A stretch of 55,285 nucleotides of DNA from Candidatus Kaiserbacteria bacterium CG10_big_fil_rev_8_21_14_0_10_47_16 (GCA_002773395.1 PFBI01000006.1:86177-141461), one strand, 5' to 3'. Shown: positions 26,828 through 36,440, numbered from the stretch's first letter. Notes: generated by a model from the sequence alone, not told the origin. Numbers and translations are program-made.

Positions 26828-28543
26828 ATGACATTTCTTATTATTTCATTTATCGCGGGATTGCTCACGGTACTCGCGCCGTGCGTCCTACCACTCCTTC
26901 CAGTAGTGGTAGGTTCTGCAGCCTCTGGACGAAGTAGAAATACTCCGTATATCGTTGTCGGCTCGCTTGCTCTCTCAATTATCGCCTTCACCTACATACT
27001 GAAGGTATCGACTGCGTTCATCATGATCCCACCACAGACATGGATGTACCTCTCTGGCGGTATACTCACCATCTTTGGTCTTACACTGCTCTTTCCTGCC
27101 CTGTGGGGAAACATTCCCGGTATCGCAAAACTCTCAAGTAACTCAAACAAAGTATTGGGAGCAGGATATCAGAAGAAAAGTTTTTGGGGCGATGTGATCA
27201 TCGGAGCATCGCTCGGACCAATCTTCTCAACCTGTTCACCAACATACTTTGTGATTTTGGCTTCTGTACTTCCTGCAAGTTTCCTCCTTGGAACAATCTA
27301 CCTCCTTGCATATGTACTCGGGCTATCAATTGTCCTTCTCCTCATCGCAATGCTTGGAGAACGCTTTGCGAGCAAGCTTGGGGTACTCTCAGACCCTCAC
27401 AGCAGCTTTAAAAAGGTCTTGGGGGCACTCTTCATCATTCTCGGACTCTTGATTGTTTTTGGTATTGAAAAGAAAATTGAAACCGCAATTCTCGACAGTG
27501 GATTCTTTGATATCACAAAGATAGAACAAAGACTCCTCCAACAGAATGATCCGAACGTATCAGAATCACAAGGAACGAATGGTAACTCCTATCAGACACA
27601 ACCCTACGTTGAGATTGTAAATCCATCTGGATTTGTAAACACCGACGGCGCGCCGATCGCACTGTCTGACTACGTTGGCAAAAAGGTCATCCTCGTCGAT
27701 TTCATGACCTACTCATGTATTAACTGTCAGCGTACGTTCCCATACATGGCTGCGTGGTATGAAAAGTACAAAGATGAAGGTCTCATTATTGTTGGCATCC
27801 ACACGCCGGAATTTGCGTTTGAAAAGAACATTGATAATGTTCGCGCGGCAATGGAAAAATTCGGCATCACCTACCCTGTCGTCCTTGATAACGACTATGC
27901 GACATGGGGCGCATACGGAAACCAGTACTGGCCACGCAAATATCTCATTGATATTAACGGCACTATTGTGTACGACCACATCGGTGAGGGCGACTACGCT
28001 GAAACTGAAATGAAAATTCAAGAATTATTGAAGGAGCGAGCGAGCGTGCTCGGCATGGACAGCATGTCTGATAGGAGTCTCGCTGCAACAAATATTACTG
28101 AGGTAAAGACACAGTCAAATAGTCCCGAAACATATTTCGGAAGCCTCCGAAATGAATACCTTGGAAATGGGAAAGCCGGCCTCTCTGGTGAACAACAATT
28201 CACACAACCACAAACTCCTGGTCTTAATACTCTCTATCTTGGCGGAACGTGGAATATCCAAAGAGAATACGCATCGGGAGGAGCAGGTTCTTCGGTGCTT
28301 TACAAATACGCAGCGAAGGATGTGTACATCGTTGCAGAGTCAGACAGTGGTGCAGAAATAGAGGTCTGGCAAGACGGCAAACGTGTTGATGCCGCAGGTG
28401 GCGACGACGTCGTCAGCGGGTCAGTTACTGTCAAAGGAAGCCAGCTCTATAAACTCATTCACAATGCTCGCGCTGAGGGTCATACACTCGAGCTACGGGT
28501 GAAGAGTGGTACCGTTCGACTCTATGCGTTTACCTTTGGGTAA
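26828..28543 (+). CDS. dipZ: DipZ-like CcdA/DsbD transmembrane + redoxin + C-terminal domain fusion
   Basis: LTVLAPCVLPLLPVVVGSA; CSPTYFVILASVLP; TYSCINCQRTFPYM; C-terminal LYLGGTWNIQREYA. Confidence 0.88.
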   Translation: MTFLIISFIAGLLTVLAPCVLPLLPVVVGSAASGRSRNTPYIVVGSLALSIIAFTYILKVSTAFIMIPPQTWMYLSGGILTIFGLTLLFPALWGNIPGIAKLSSNSNKVLGAGYQKKSFWGDVIIGASLGPIFSTCSPTYFVILASVLPASFLLGTIYLLAYVLGLSIVLLLIAMLGERFASKLGVLSDPHSSFKKVLGALFIILGLLIVFGIEKKIETAILDSGFFDITKIEQRLLQQNDPNVSESQGTNGNSYQTQPYVEIVNPSGFVNTDGAPIALSDYVGKKVILVDFMTYSCINCQRTFPYMAAWYEKYKDEGLIIVGIHTPEFAFEKNIDNVRAAMEKFGITYPVVLDNDYATWGAYGNQYWPRKYLIDINGTIVYDHIGEGDYAETEMKIQELLKERASVLGMDSMSDRSLAATNITEVKTQSNSPETYFGSLRNEYLGNGKAGLSGEQQFTQPQTPGLNTLYLGGTWNIQREYASGGAGSSVLYKYAAKDVYIVAESDSGAEIEVWQDGKRVDAAGGDDVVSGSVTVKGSQLYKLIHNARAEGHTLELRVKSGTVRLYAFTFG

Positions 28544-28560
28544 GAGTGAGATTGCATAAT

Positions 28561-28593
28561 AAAAGGCGCGAGGACTTCGTCCTCGCGCCTTTT
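28561..28593. terminator. bidirectional terminator
   Basis: AAAAGGCGCGAGGAC-ttc-GTCCTCGCGCCTTTT. Confidence 0.9.
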
Positions 28594-28601
28594 ATTACGT
28601 G

Positions 28602-30275
28602 CTACTTACTCTCGTACGACGCTTTAATAAAGGCAGTGAAGAGTGGGTGCGGATCCAACGGCCTTGCATGAAATTCTGGATGAAATTGCACTCCAAGAAA
28701 AAATGGGTGTTTCGATGGTGGTAATTCTGCAATCTCCATCAAACGTCCGTCAGGTGAGGTTCCTGAGAAGATGAGCCCTCCACTACTAATCTCTGTGATG
28801 TAGTCTGGACTCACTTCGTATCGGTGGCGATGACGTTCAGAGATAGTCGTCGCTCCATACGCCTTCGCAGCGATACTTCCCTTCGCAAGAACCGCAGGAT
28901 ACTCACCAAGTCGCATCGTACCTCCCATATCCTTCTTTGCGAGTTTTTCTTTCTGCTCTGGCATGATATCGACAACGACATGTTTTGCCGTTGGATCAAT
29001 TTCTGCAGTACTTACCTGCTTGAGTTTTAATACATTCTGGGCAAACTCAACAACCGCAAGTTGCATACCGTAGCAAATACCGAAGTATGGGATCTTATTC
29101 TCACGAACGTATTGGATGACGTTGAGCTTCCCCTGGATACCTGTTGTACCGAATCCTCCCGGAATAAGGACCCCGTCAAATTTCTTGAGTTTCTGAAGGT
29201 TCTTTTTATTTTCAAAGTCTTGAGAGGAGAGGTAGGTAATCTCTGGCTTCAGACCAAGTTTATATGCAGAGTACTTAATCGCTTCGAGTATTGAAATATA
29301 CACATCCGAAAGCACAAAGTCTCCTGAACTGAAGTATTTCCCCACCACGGCGATCTGTACCGTATCATGAGTATCCTTTGAACGGTCAACGAAACGCTTC
29401 CACGTAGAGAGGTTTGATTTCTTGCATGGCAAGTTCAACACGCTGCAGATACGTTCTGAAAGTTTATCCCGTTCAAAATTAAGCGGCACGTCGTAGATAC
29501 TTTTCACATCAGGTGCAGAGATGACATGATCTGGCTGCACGTTACAAAATCGTGCAATCTTTTCTTTACGTTTTTTATCAACAGCAATTGGCGCGCGGGC
29601 GAGAATGAAATCAGCGAATACCCCTGCACTATTGAGTGTTCGCGAGGCATGTTGCGTTGGTTTGGTTTTCATTTCACCAAGGGAACCTGGGACTGGAAGG
29701 TATGAAACCATGACCACAGCAACACTCCCTGGCATTTCACCCTTCATCATACGGACGGCTTCAAGGAAGAGGATATTTTCGTACTCTCCAATCGTACCGC
29801 CAATTTCAGTGATAGTAACGTCTGCGTCTGCAACTTCTGCAGCGTGTTTAATACGACGAATTACTTCCAGTGGGACATCCGGAACAACCTGTACATTTTT
29901 CCCTTTATACTCAAGATTCCGCTCCTTCTGGATTACGGTCTGGTACACACTCCCTGTGGTCATGTAGTTGATATCAGGGATATCAACACCAATGAACCGC
30001 TCGTAGTTGCCCATATCTTGATCTGTCTCGAGTCCACCTTGCAGTACAAAGACTTCTCCATGCTCAGTTGGATTCATGGTACCTGCGTCTACATTGATGT
30101 ACGGATCAATCTTCAGTGCCGTTACCGTGAGTCCGCGTGCTTGGAGGATCTTTGCAATAGATGATGAGGCGACGCCTTTCCCAACGCCACTCATGACTCC
30201 ACCTACAACGAAGATGTATGAGCGCTTTTTTGATCTTGTTTTTGATGCGCTCTTTGTTGTGCCTTTTGTAGCCAT
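28602..30275 (-). CDS. pyrG: CTP synthase
   Basis: GGVMSGVGKGVASSSIAKILQARG...DPYINVDAGTMNP; PYFGICYGMQ glutaminase domain. Confidence 0.97.
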   Translation of the reverse strand: MATKGTTKSASKTRSKKRSYIFVVGGVMSGVGKGVASSSIAKILQARGLTVTALKIDPYINVDAGTMNPTEHGEVFVLQGGLETDQDMGNYERFIGVDIPDINYMTTGSVYQTVIQKERNLEYKGKNVQVVPDVPLEVIRRIKHAAEVADADVTITEIGGTIGEYENILFLEAVRMMKGEMPGSVAVVMVSYLPVPGSLGEMKTKPTQHASRTLNSAGVFADFILARAPIAVDKKRKEKIARFCNVQPDHVISAPDVKSIYDVPLNFERDKLSERICSVLNLPCKKSNLSTWKRFVDRSKDTHDTVQIAVVGKYFSSGDFVLSDVYISILEAIKYSAYKLGLKPEITYLSSQDFENKKNLQKLKKFDGVLIPGGFGTTGIQGKLNVIQYVRENKIPYFGICYGMQLAVVEFAQNVLKLKQVSTAEIDPTAKHVVVDIMPEQKEKLAKKDMGGTMRLGEYPAVLAKGSIAAKAYGATTISERHRHRYEVSPDYITEISSGGLIFSGTSPDGRLMEIAELPPSKHPFFLGVQFHPEFHARPLDPHPLFTAFIKASYESK

Positions 30276-30280
30276 AACTG

Positions 30281-31207
30281 CTAGACCCGGAGGTACCGTG
30301 TAATTGCTAAGATACTCGCCAGTGCGCCGAGAACAATTCCTGAACCGACGATCACAAAGAAGAGATAGCCGAAGTGACCAATGTAATAACTAAAGATGTT
30401 GAACTGGAAGAATCCTTCCGTTGCAGGACCAAGCCACAGTACAATCGGATACAAGACAAGGAGCGTGAGTACTCCCGCAATGATTCCGTACACGATGCCT
30501 TGGAGAATAAACGGTCCGCGGATAAACATGTTACTCGCTCCAACGAGTCGCATAACAGAGATTTCTTCACGACTGGTGAAGATAGCAAGGCGTACAGTAT
30601 TGAGCGTAATAAGGACAGTCGCAATAACGAGAATAATCATTGCAATGTAACTTCCCCGCTCAACCGCGCCGATAATAGCAGTGAGTTTCTCAATCGCTTC
30701 TTTATTTTGGAAATAGTTCACTCGATCGATGAGTGGGTTTGCAGGATCTTCATTGATTTGCTGGTCAGAAATGAAGTTTGCAATACCTTCGTACTGTGAT
30801 GTTTCAGCAGCACGGATTGCGAGTGATGCTCCGAGCGGATTGTCGCCAAGTTCATCGAGAGCTTGGATCGTCAACTCGTCATCCTTGTGACGCTCTTGGA
30901 AGGCAGTAAGTGCTTCTTCACGAGAGGTATAGGTTACTTCACGGACATCCGGAAGCGCTTCGAGTGAGGTTTGAAGCTTCACAATGTCTTCTTCCTGAGC
31001 GCTTGGCACCATGTAGACATTGATGTCCACCTTATCGCGGATTTCTACGAGTGATGCATTGAGCAGCTGCCCTACAAGGAGGACGGACCCCACCACAAAG
31101 AGTGTGACAGTCATTACGAAGACTGCAGCAAGAGAGACGTACGCGTTACGCCAAAAACCGATAAATCCGGCATGCACCATACGTTTGAATCCAGTCCACA
31201 TTGACAT
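30281..31207 (-). CDS. ftsX: cell division protein FtsX
   Basis: FtsX N-terminal region and MacB-like TM domain; adjacent ftsE. Confidence 0.93.
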   Translation of the reverse strand: MSMWTGFKRMVHAGFIGFWRNAYVSLAAVFVMTVTLFVVGSVLLVGQLLNASLVEIRDKVDINVYMVPSAQEEDIVKLQTSLEALPDVREVTYTSREEALTAFQERHKDDELTIQALDELGDNPLGASLAIRAAETSQYEGIANFISDQQINEDPANPLIDRVNYFQNKEAIEKLTAIIGAVERGSYIAMIILVIATVLITLNTVRLAIFTSREEISVMRLVGASNMFIRGPFILQGIVYGIIAGVLTLLVLYPIVLWLGPATEGFFQFNIFSYYIGHFGYLFFVIVGSGIVLGALASILAITRYLRV

Positions 31208-31229
31208 AGTATTTCCTAATTACAACTTA

Positions 31230-31913
31230 TTATAAGACGTACTTCCCTTCGGAGTCATCGCGGATAATTTTCCCTTCGTCCATCGTAATCACCCGTCGTC
31301 CCAATGCATCAATCACGCCCTTGTTGTGCGTTGTCATGATGACGGTCGTACCGAGATCATTAATCTTCTTTAGAATTTGCACGACTTCGTACGTTGCAAT
31401 TGGATCAAGGTTGCCCGTCGGTTCGTCGGCAATAATAATGTCAGGCTGATTTACAATCGCACGAGCAATTGCGACACGCTGTTTCTCCCCTCCTGAAAGT
31501 TCGTGTGGAAACTGTAGTATTTTTGCAGAGAGATCAACGAGTGCGAGTGCTTGTGGTACGTTCTCTGCAATTTCTTCATCGGTGCGACCGTTTGCCTCCA
31601 TCGCAAACGCGACATTCTCCCACGCTGTTTTATGGGGAAGTAATTTAAAGTCTTGAAAGACCGTTCCTATCTTGCGACGAAAGTTTGGAAGTTGTCCGCG
31701 TGGAATACTGTGAACGTTGAGTGACTCAAAAAAGACCGTCCCGTCTGTTGGAAAATCTTCTGCAATGAGCATTTTAAGGAGCGTTGTTTTCCCTGCACCC
31801 GAGTGTCCAACAATCGATACGAATTCTTGCGGTGCGACCTGGAAGGTCACATTTTGGAGTGCTATGGAATCGCCACCGTTGTATATCTTGGAAACGTTGT
31901 CGAAATAAATCAT
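31230..31913 (-). CDS. ftsE: cell division ATP-binding protein FtsE
   Basis: GHSGAGKTTLLK, LSGGEKQRVAIARA, IIADEPTGNLD. Confidence 0.96.
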   Translation of the reverse strand: MIYFDNVSKIYNGGDSIALQNVTFQVAPQEFVSIVGHSGAGKTTLLKMLIAEDFPTDGTVFFESLNVHSIPRGQLPNFRRKIGTVFQDFKLLPHKTAWENVAFAMEANGRTDEEIAENVPQALALVDLSAKILQFPHELSGGEKQRVAIARAIVNQPDIIIADEPTGNLDPIATYEVVQILKKINDLGTTVIMTTHNKGVIDALGRRVITMDEGKIIRDDSEGKYVL

Positions 31914-31986
31914 ACGATAATACGACCATTGTACTGCATATTTTTTCTAAGAGCTAGCATCGGCACTGCATAGAGGTTTATTACAC

Positions 31987-32023
31987 AACAGGCCTGAAAT
32001 CCCAAAGTGATTTCAGGCCTGTT
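31987..32023. terminator. strong hairpin between prfB and ftsE
   Basis: AACAGGCCTGAAATC-ccaaagt-GATTTCAGGCCTGTT. Confidence 0.7.
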
Positions 32024-32037
32024 GGCCCCTCATATTC

Positions 32038-32910
32038 CTACTTTTCGGCGTCTATAAACACCTGGATATCCCCATCGAGTACGGTATCAATGTTCCGAAC
32101 CTCTGTATTTGTCCGATGATCCTTCACCATCTGATACGGGTGGAGGACGTATGACCGGATCTGACTACCCCATTCAATCTTTACGGTCTTCTCTACCGCA
32201 AGTCCTGCGAGTTCACGCTTCCGCTGCGCCTCGGTGAATGCAAATACTTTTCCTGCAAGGAGCGCCATCGCTTTATCGCGATTTTGCTGCTGACTGCGTT
32301 CAGACGATACGTGCACAGAAATGTGCGTCGGTGTATGTGTAATGCGAACGGCAGTCTCACGCTTGTTTACATTCTGCCCACCTGCACCTCCCGAGCGTGC
32401 AAAGGATATCTCAAGATCATCTTCATTCAGTGGCGCTTCGGTAAGGTTATCAAATTTTGGTGAAACTTCAACAAGGACAAAGGAAGTCTGTCGTTTTCCG
32501 TTTGCATTAAAGGGTGAAATACGTACGAGCCGATGAATCCCTGATTCGTTTTTTAGTTCGCCGTACGCTTCTTTCCCTACAATTTCAAATACAACATTGC
32601 GGTAGCCGTTATGGTCGTTGGGATTCTCATCGAGAATGAGTGCACTCCATCCGTGCTTCTCAGCATACTTCTGATACATCTCTGAGAGCATGCGTGCAAA
32701 GTCCTCCGCGTCGTCACCCCCTGCTCCAGCAACAATAGTAATCACTGCATTATTGCGGTCGTACTTTTCTTTCCCATCAGCTTCATCTTTTAGTTCCTGC
32801 AATTCTTTAATGAGCGTTTGCGCCTCTGTAGGATTATTCCAAAAATCCGGCAAATTCATTGCCGCTTCAATCTCTTCAATACGCATCTGGGTATGTTCTG
32901 TATCCTTCAT
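32038..32910 (-). CDS. prfB: peptide chain release factor 2, N-terminally compact
   Basis: GIHRLVRISPFNANGKRQTSF (SPF motif), ARSGGAGGQNVNKRETAVRITH (GGQ), WGSQIRSYVLHPYQMVKDHRT. Confidence 0.92.
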   Translation of the reverse strand: MKDTEHTQMRIEEIEAAMNLPDFWNNPTEAQTLIKELQELKDEADGKEKYDRNNAVITIVAGAGGDDAEDFARMLSEMYQKYAEKHGWSALILDENPNDHNGYRNVVFEIVGKEAYGELKNESGIHRLVRISPFNANGKRQTSFVLVEVSPKFDNLTEAPLNEDDLEISFARSGGAGGQNVNKRETAVRITHTPTHISVHVSSERSQQQNRDKAMALLAGKVFAFTEAQRKRELAGLAVEKTVKIEWGSQIRSYVLHPYQMVKDHRTNTEVRNIDTVLDGDIQVFIDAEK

Positions 32911-32936
32911 TTTGTTTCAGTATAGCAAAAGAAAAA

Positions 32937-32993
32937 GCCGCCAGGAGGCTTCGCGAGAAACTTGAACGAATACAAGATTCTCCTCCTGGCGGC
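32937..32993 (-). terminator. hairpin + U-tract between tRNA-Thr(CGT) and prfB
   Basis: GCCGCCAGGAG...CTCCTGGCGGC then TTTTTCTTTTG on minus strand. Confidence 0.7.
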
Positions 32994-33058
32994 CACCCGA
33001 CAGACCTGAAAGGAATACCGAGCTACCGAAATATACGCTTATCTATTAAAAAATCAAC

Positions 33059-33134
33059 TGGAGCCATCTCGCAGGATCGAACTGCGGACCTTTGCGTTAC
33101 GAATGCAATGCTCTGCCAACTGAGCTAAGATGGC
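33059..33134 (-). tRNA. tRNA-Thr(CGT), CCA encoded
   Basis: GCCATCT/AGATGGC acceptor, anticodon loop TTCGTAA, T-arm CGCAGTTCGATCCTGCG, TCCA. Confidence 0.92.
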
Positions 33135-33218
33135 TTGGGGAAGCACCGTCATAGTAATATAGCTAGGCTTTGTTTTCAATCATTTTTTTGCTACTCTTGT
33201 ACCACCACTGAAAAAGTC

Positions 33219-33291
33219 GCCATTGTAGCTCAGTCGGTAGAGCGCGTCCATGGTAAGGACGAGGTCCCCAGTTCAATCCTGGGCAATGGCT
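33219..33291 (+). tRNA. tRNA-Thr(GGT)
   Basis: GCCATTG/CAATGGC; CGTCC-ATGGTAA-GGACG; CCCAGTTCAATCCTGGG. Confidence 0.92.
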
Positions 33292-33331
33292 CACGTACAA
33301 AAAATCCCCTGAAGGGGATTCTTTGTACGTG
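33292..33331. terminator. hairpin downstream of tRNA-Thr(GGT)
   Basis: CACGTACAAAaAATCCCCT-gaa-GGGGATTcTTTGTACGTG. Confidence 0.8.
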
Positions 33332-33335
33332 AACC

Positions 33336-33890
33336 CTAATACACCAGAAAGAGTGCGCGTTCGATCACACTACTGCCTGAGAGCGCATTACACGCAGCGT
33401 TGTATCCCCGCGCCTGTACCACGGTACATTCAACATTCGAGGGACAGTCGTACGCTGTTACACCGACCGAATCCATATCAACCGCCCCTGACGTGCTGTA
33501 AAACTTGTACACGCTCGCAATAGAGCATGTGGTATTGGTATTCCATGTCCACTGAAATCGCTGTTCTGTACCACTCCGTGCTGCGCCATTACTATTGGTT
33601 GCTGTACTTCCAAAACACGTTACCTGCGCTGTAGATCCTTGTGTACTCCCATCACCTGGTACATCGAATGTTCCGCCGTGGGCGGTTGATACATCATAAA
33701 AACGAATACACTCTGCAGCAGCAGACGCTGCTTCGAAAGAAACCTCAGATTGCCGAGAGAATCCTGCGAGCTCAAGCTGAGTCGTTGATACTCCTAAAAT
33801 AGCGAGTGCAATGATTACCGTAAGCGACGAAACAATCACTGCGATAAAAAGTGTAAATCCTCTCTGCGGTTGTGTGTGTACATTATTCAT
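33336..33890 (-). CDS. pilin-like minor component lacking Glu5
   Basis: PQRGFTLFIAVIVSSLTVIIALAILGV; prepilin cleavage-like G|F but no E5. Confidence 0.75.
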   Translation of the reverse strand: MNNVHTQPQRGFTLFIAVIVSSLTVIIALAILGVSTTQLELAGFSRQSEVSFEAASAAAECIRFYDVSTAHGGTFDVPGDGSTQGSTAQVTCFGSTATNSNGAARSGTEQRFQWTWNTNTTCSIASVYKFYSTSGAVDMDSVGVTAYDCPSNVECTVVQARGYNAACNALSGSSVIERALFLVY

Positions 33891-34422
33891 ACTGATTATA
33901 GATACGTGTGGTTACCGCTACACTGACGACGCCAGACACGACTCCTGCAGTCCATGACACCGTTGACGTAACATTGTACTCACCAGTCGGCGACTCCGTG
34001 ACAACTGTTTTTCGGTTATAGACGGCAGTCGTCCCATTACTCGTATGCGTATAGTACGAAGATCCGCTCGTACTCGCATAAAGATCACAACTCGTCGTTG
34101 GTGAACAGGATACAAAACTACCTGTTGAGACATTGTAGCTACAGCCCGTGCTCGTCTTACACGTCGCAGGAAGACTGCTATACCACGATGTCGTCGAGCC
34201 GCCATCAAGCGCATCGTTGTCTCGGAGGCGAACGATCGCTTCGGTACTTTCTTCAGCAAGAAATACCGCGGTCATCTCTTGTCGAGAGAAAGCGGAACTC
34301 AAAATACTTTGTGATGCAATACGAAGCGGCACGATAATCACGAGTAAGAGAATGCTGATTGCCACCAGTGTTTCAACAAGTGAGAACCCGAGACTATGCT
34401 GTTGTGATATACGTGTTTTCAT
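33883..34422 (-). CDS. type IV prepilin-like (PilV-type) protein
   Basis: HSLGFSLVETLVAISILLLVIIVPL. Confidence 0.8.
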   Translation of the reverse strand: MKTRISQQHSLGFSLVETLVAISILLLVIIVPLRIASQSILSSAFSRQEMTAVFLAEESTEAIVRLRDNDALDGGSTTSWYSSLPATCKTSTGCSYNVSTGSFVSCSPTTSCDLYASTSGSSYYTHTSNGTTAVYNRKTVVTESPTGEYNVTSTVSWTAGVVSGVVSVAVTTRIYNQYE

Positions 34423-34423
34423 A

Positions 34424-34993
34424 CTACACATCAAGTAAGCGACTGGTAACGAGTGTCTGAACATAGAACGGAGCAATCTCATTTCCTTGCGTTGACAGTG
34501 CATTTACAAGAATACGAGCCGTCGGCTGCAGTGTATCTGCAGCACTGGAACCGGTTACATAAAATGAGAGTGCCTGCACAGTGATCTCGCTTGAAGTAAT
34601 GCGGACCCAGGAGCCTGAGTTGAGTTTTTGCTCAATTGATTTTGCGGTGCTGTTGTACCGAAACCCCGTACGGTCCCCCGTTCGTGAGTTGGTAAAGACA
34701 AACGCTGCGCCGCCACTTGAGCAATCGGCAGTTGTACTCGGAAGCGCTCCTGAATCTGGGAGTGACGCTGCACAATAGTACGAATATCCGGTACGGATAT
34801 TGCGCGACATACTATCGAGCGCAAGAGAAAGGTTGGTCGATACCGAAAGTGATGACTCTGTTGCTGCGCCACTGTACACGAGAGTCATCAGGCCACCGAC
34901 AGAAATCACCATCACAATCATAAACAGACTGACAGCAACCATCATTTCGACGAGAGAGAATCCGCTTTTTTGTTGTTGCTGAAATAATTGCAT
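34424..34993 (-). CDS. type IV prepilin-like (PilW-type) protein
   Basis: QKSGFSLVEMMVAVSLFMIVMVISVGGLMTL. Confidence 0.8.
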   Translation of the reverse strand: MQLFQQQQKSGFSLVEMMVAVSLFMIVMVISVGGLMTLVYSGAATESSLSVSTNLSLALDSMSRNIRTGYSYYCAASLPDSGALPSTTADCSSGGAAFVFTNSRTGDRTGFRYNSTAKSIEQKLNSGSWVRITSSEITVQALSFYVTGSSAADTLQPTARILVNALSTQGNEIAPFYVQTLVTSRLLDV

Positions 34994-34995
34994 AG

Positions 34996-35628
34996 CTATT
35001 GCAGTACGACTGAAATTTGACCGGTGTACCCAATCTCAATTCGGCCGGTCACCGTTGTGTCACGTTGTGATTGTAACTTAATCACCCCCGTTGAAATCGC
35101 TGCGTTCTGCACTTCCGTATATGTTGGCACATAAAAGAGTGCGGAGAATTCTGGTCGTACAAATGAAATATCCAAACGACTCACATTGCAGTCTTCAACA
35201 CTGTTCGCAATAACGCACACATCAGAAATGATGTAGTTGCGACCGAGTGCGAAGGTTTCAAGCGCTGTTGCAGTTCCGTCGTATTTTGGGCGTGCGCTAC
35301 TCCCTCCGTATGCAAAGAGTGGATACGATGTTGCGTCCGGAGTAAATGAAACCCCATACGGTGTTTGGAAATCACCAGAGTTCCCAAGCACACTGAGTGA
35401 ATACGTCTGCGCTTTTCGAACAGTGAGCGCTACATCATGCCCAAGTGTTCGAAGAAGGATCAAGCTATCAAAAGAGGTGAAGCGTACAACCACCGTACCG
35501 AGAATGAGTACCATAATGGCGATCGAGACTAAAAGCTCGACAAGAGAAAATCCCCGCGAAGAGTCTGCGACAGTGCGCAGTGTTCTCTTAGAAGACAAAG
35601 AGGTTGATGAGTGTGTAAATATCTGCAT
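34996..35628 (-). CDS. type IV prepilin-like (GspH/FimU-type) protein
   Basis: SSRGFSLVELLVSIAIMVLILGTVVVRFTSF. Confidence 0.8.
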   Translation of the reverse strand: MQIFTHSSTSLSSKRTLRTVADSSRGFSLVELLVSIAIMVLILGTVVVRFTSFDSLILLRTLGHDVALTVRKAQTYSLSVLGNSGDFQTPYGVSFTPDATSYPLFAYGGSSARPKYDGTATALETFALGRNYIISDVCVIANSVEDCNVSRLDISFVRPEFSALFYVPTYTEVQNAAISTGVIKLQSQRDTTVTGRIEIGYTGQISVVLQ

Positions 35629-36409
35629 GAAATAAGACAACATACCAAAACGCCAGAATGAGAAATGGCGCAAACGGAATCTCACTCTTCATTTTAAGCG
35701 GAGTTCGCAAAAAAGGTAACTGTGTTTTCCCCGTTCCGGCCACTTTCTGAAATGCCAGTATCACAAGACTGACAATCGCACCGACCCAAAACGCACCAAT
35801 GATCATAGCTGGAGCGCCGAGTGGGCCTACGATAATGCCGAGTGGGATTGCGAGTTTTGCATCCCCGAGCCCCATAGCGCGACCTTTGGAGAAGAACCAA
35901 AACGCGAAGAAAAATATTCCCGCGCCAAGTCCTGCACCGATGTGCTCAAGCGCAACCATGTATCCCCCACCTGTACTCCACGTTATGTAGCTAAGGATAA
36001 CGAGTGCAACGATTCCGAGCGCAACGACGAGTGAATCGGGAATAATCATGTGTCGAAGGTCGTGCACAAAGATCACCACGAGGATCGCGCTACTTATTGC
36101 ATAGAGCGCAAAGAGCGGGAGTACGTGTGAAAACGACATCCAAAATAATACAAACAAGATTCCCATCCCCACTTCCACAAATATATATCGAGCTGGGACG
36201 GAGGCATGACAATGTCTACAGTGCCCACGGAGGCCAAGGTACGACACAACCGGGATAAGCTCGTACCACGAAAGCGTGTGACCGCAGGAAAGACAGTGTG
36301 ATCTTCCTTCAAGGGATTTCCCTGTGTTGAATCGGTAGATGACAACGTTAAGAAACGACCCGATAATCGCACCGAATACAAATACCATAAGGTACCAAAA
36401 CCATTCCAT
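35588..36409 (-). CDS. pilD: prepilin leader peptidase/N-methyltransferase
   Basis: GSFLNVVIYR, four-Cys CLSCGHTLSWYELIPVVSYLGLRGHCRHC, HDLRHMIIPD, GLGDAKL. Confidence 0.95.
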   Translation of the reverse strand: MEWFWYLMVFVFGAIIGSFLNVVIYRFNTGKSLEGRSHCLSCGHTLSWYELIPVVSYLGLRGHCRHCHASVPARYIFVEVGMGILFVLFWMSFSHVLPLFALYAISSAILVVIFVHDLRHMIIPDSLVVALGIVALVILSYITWSTGGGYMVALEHIGAGLGAGIFFFAFWFFSKGRAMGLGDAKLAIPLGIIVGPLGAPAMIIGAFWVGAIVSLVILAFQKVAGTGKTQLPFLRTPLKMKSEIPFAPFLILAFWYVVLFHADIYTLINLFVF

Positions 36410-36440
36410 AGAAATAGTATACCAGAGCCGCCTGCCCTAC

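Noticed and set aside
32038-32935. Programmed frameshift in prfB
   Set aside because: ORF is continuous from ATG to stop; no early in-frame UGA needed.
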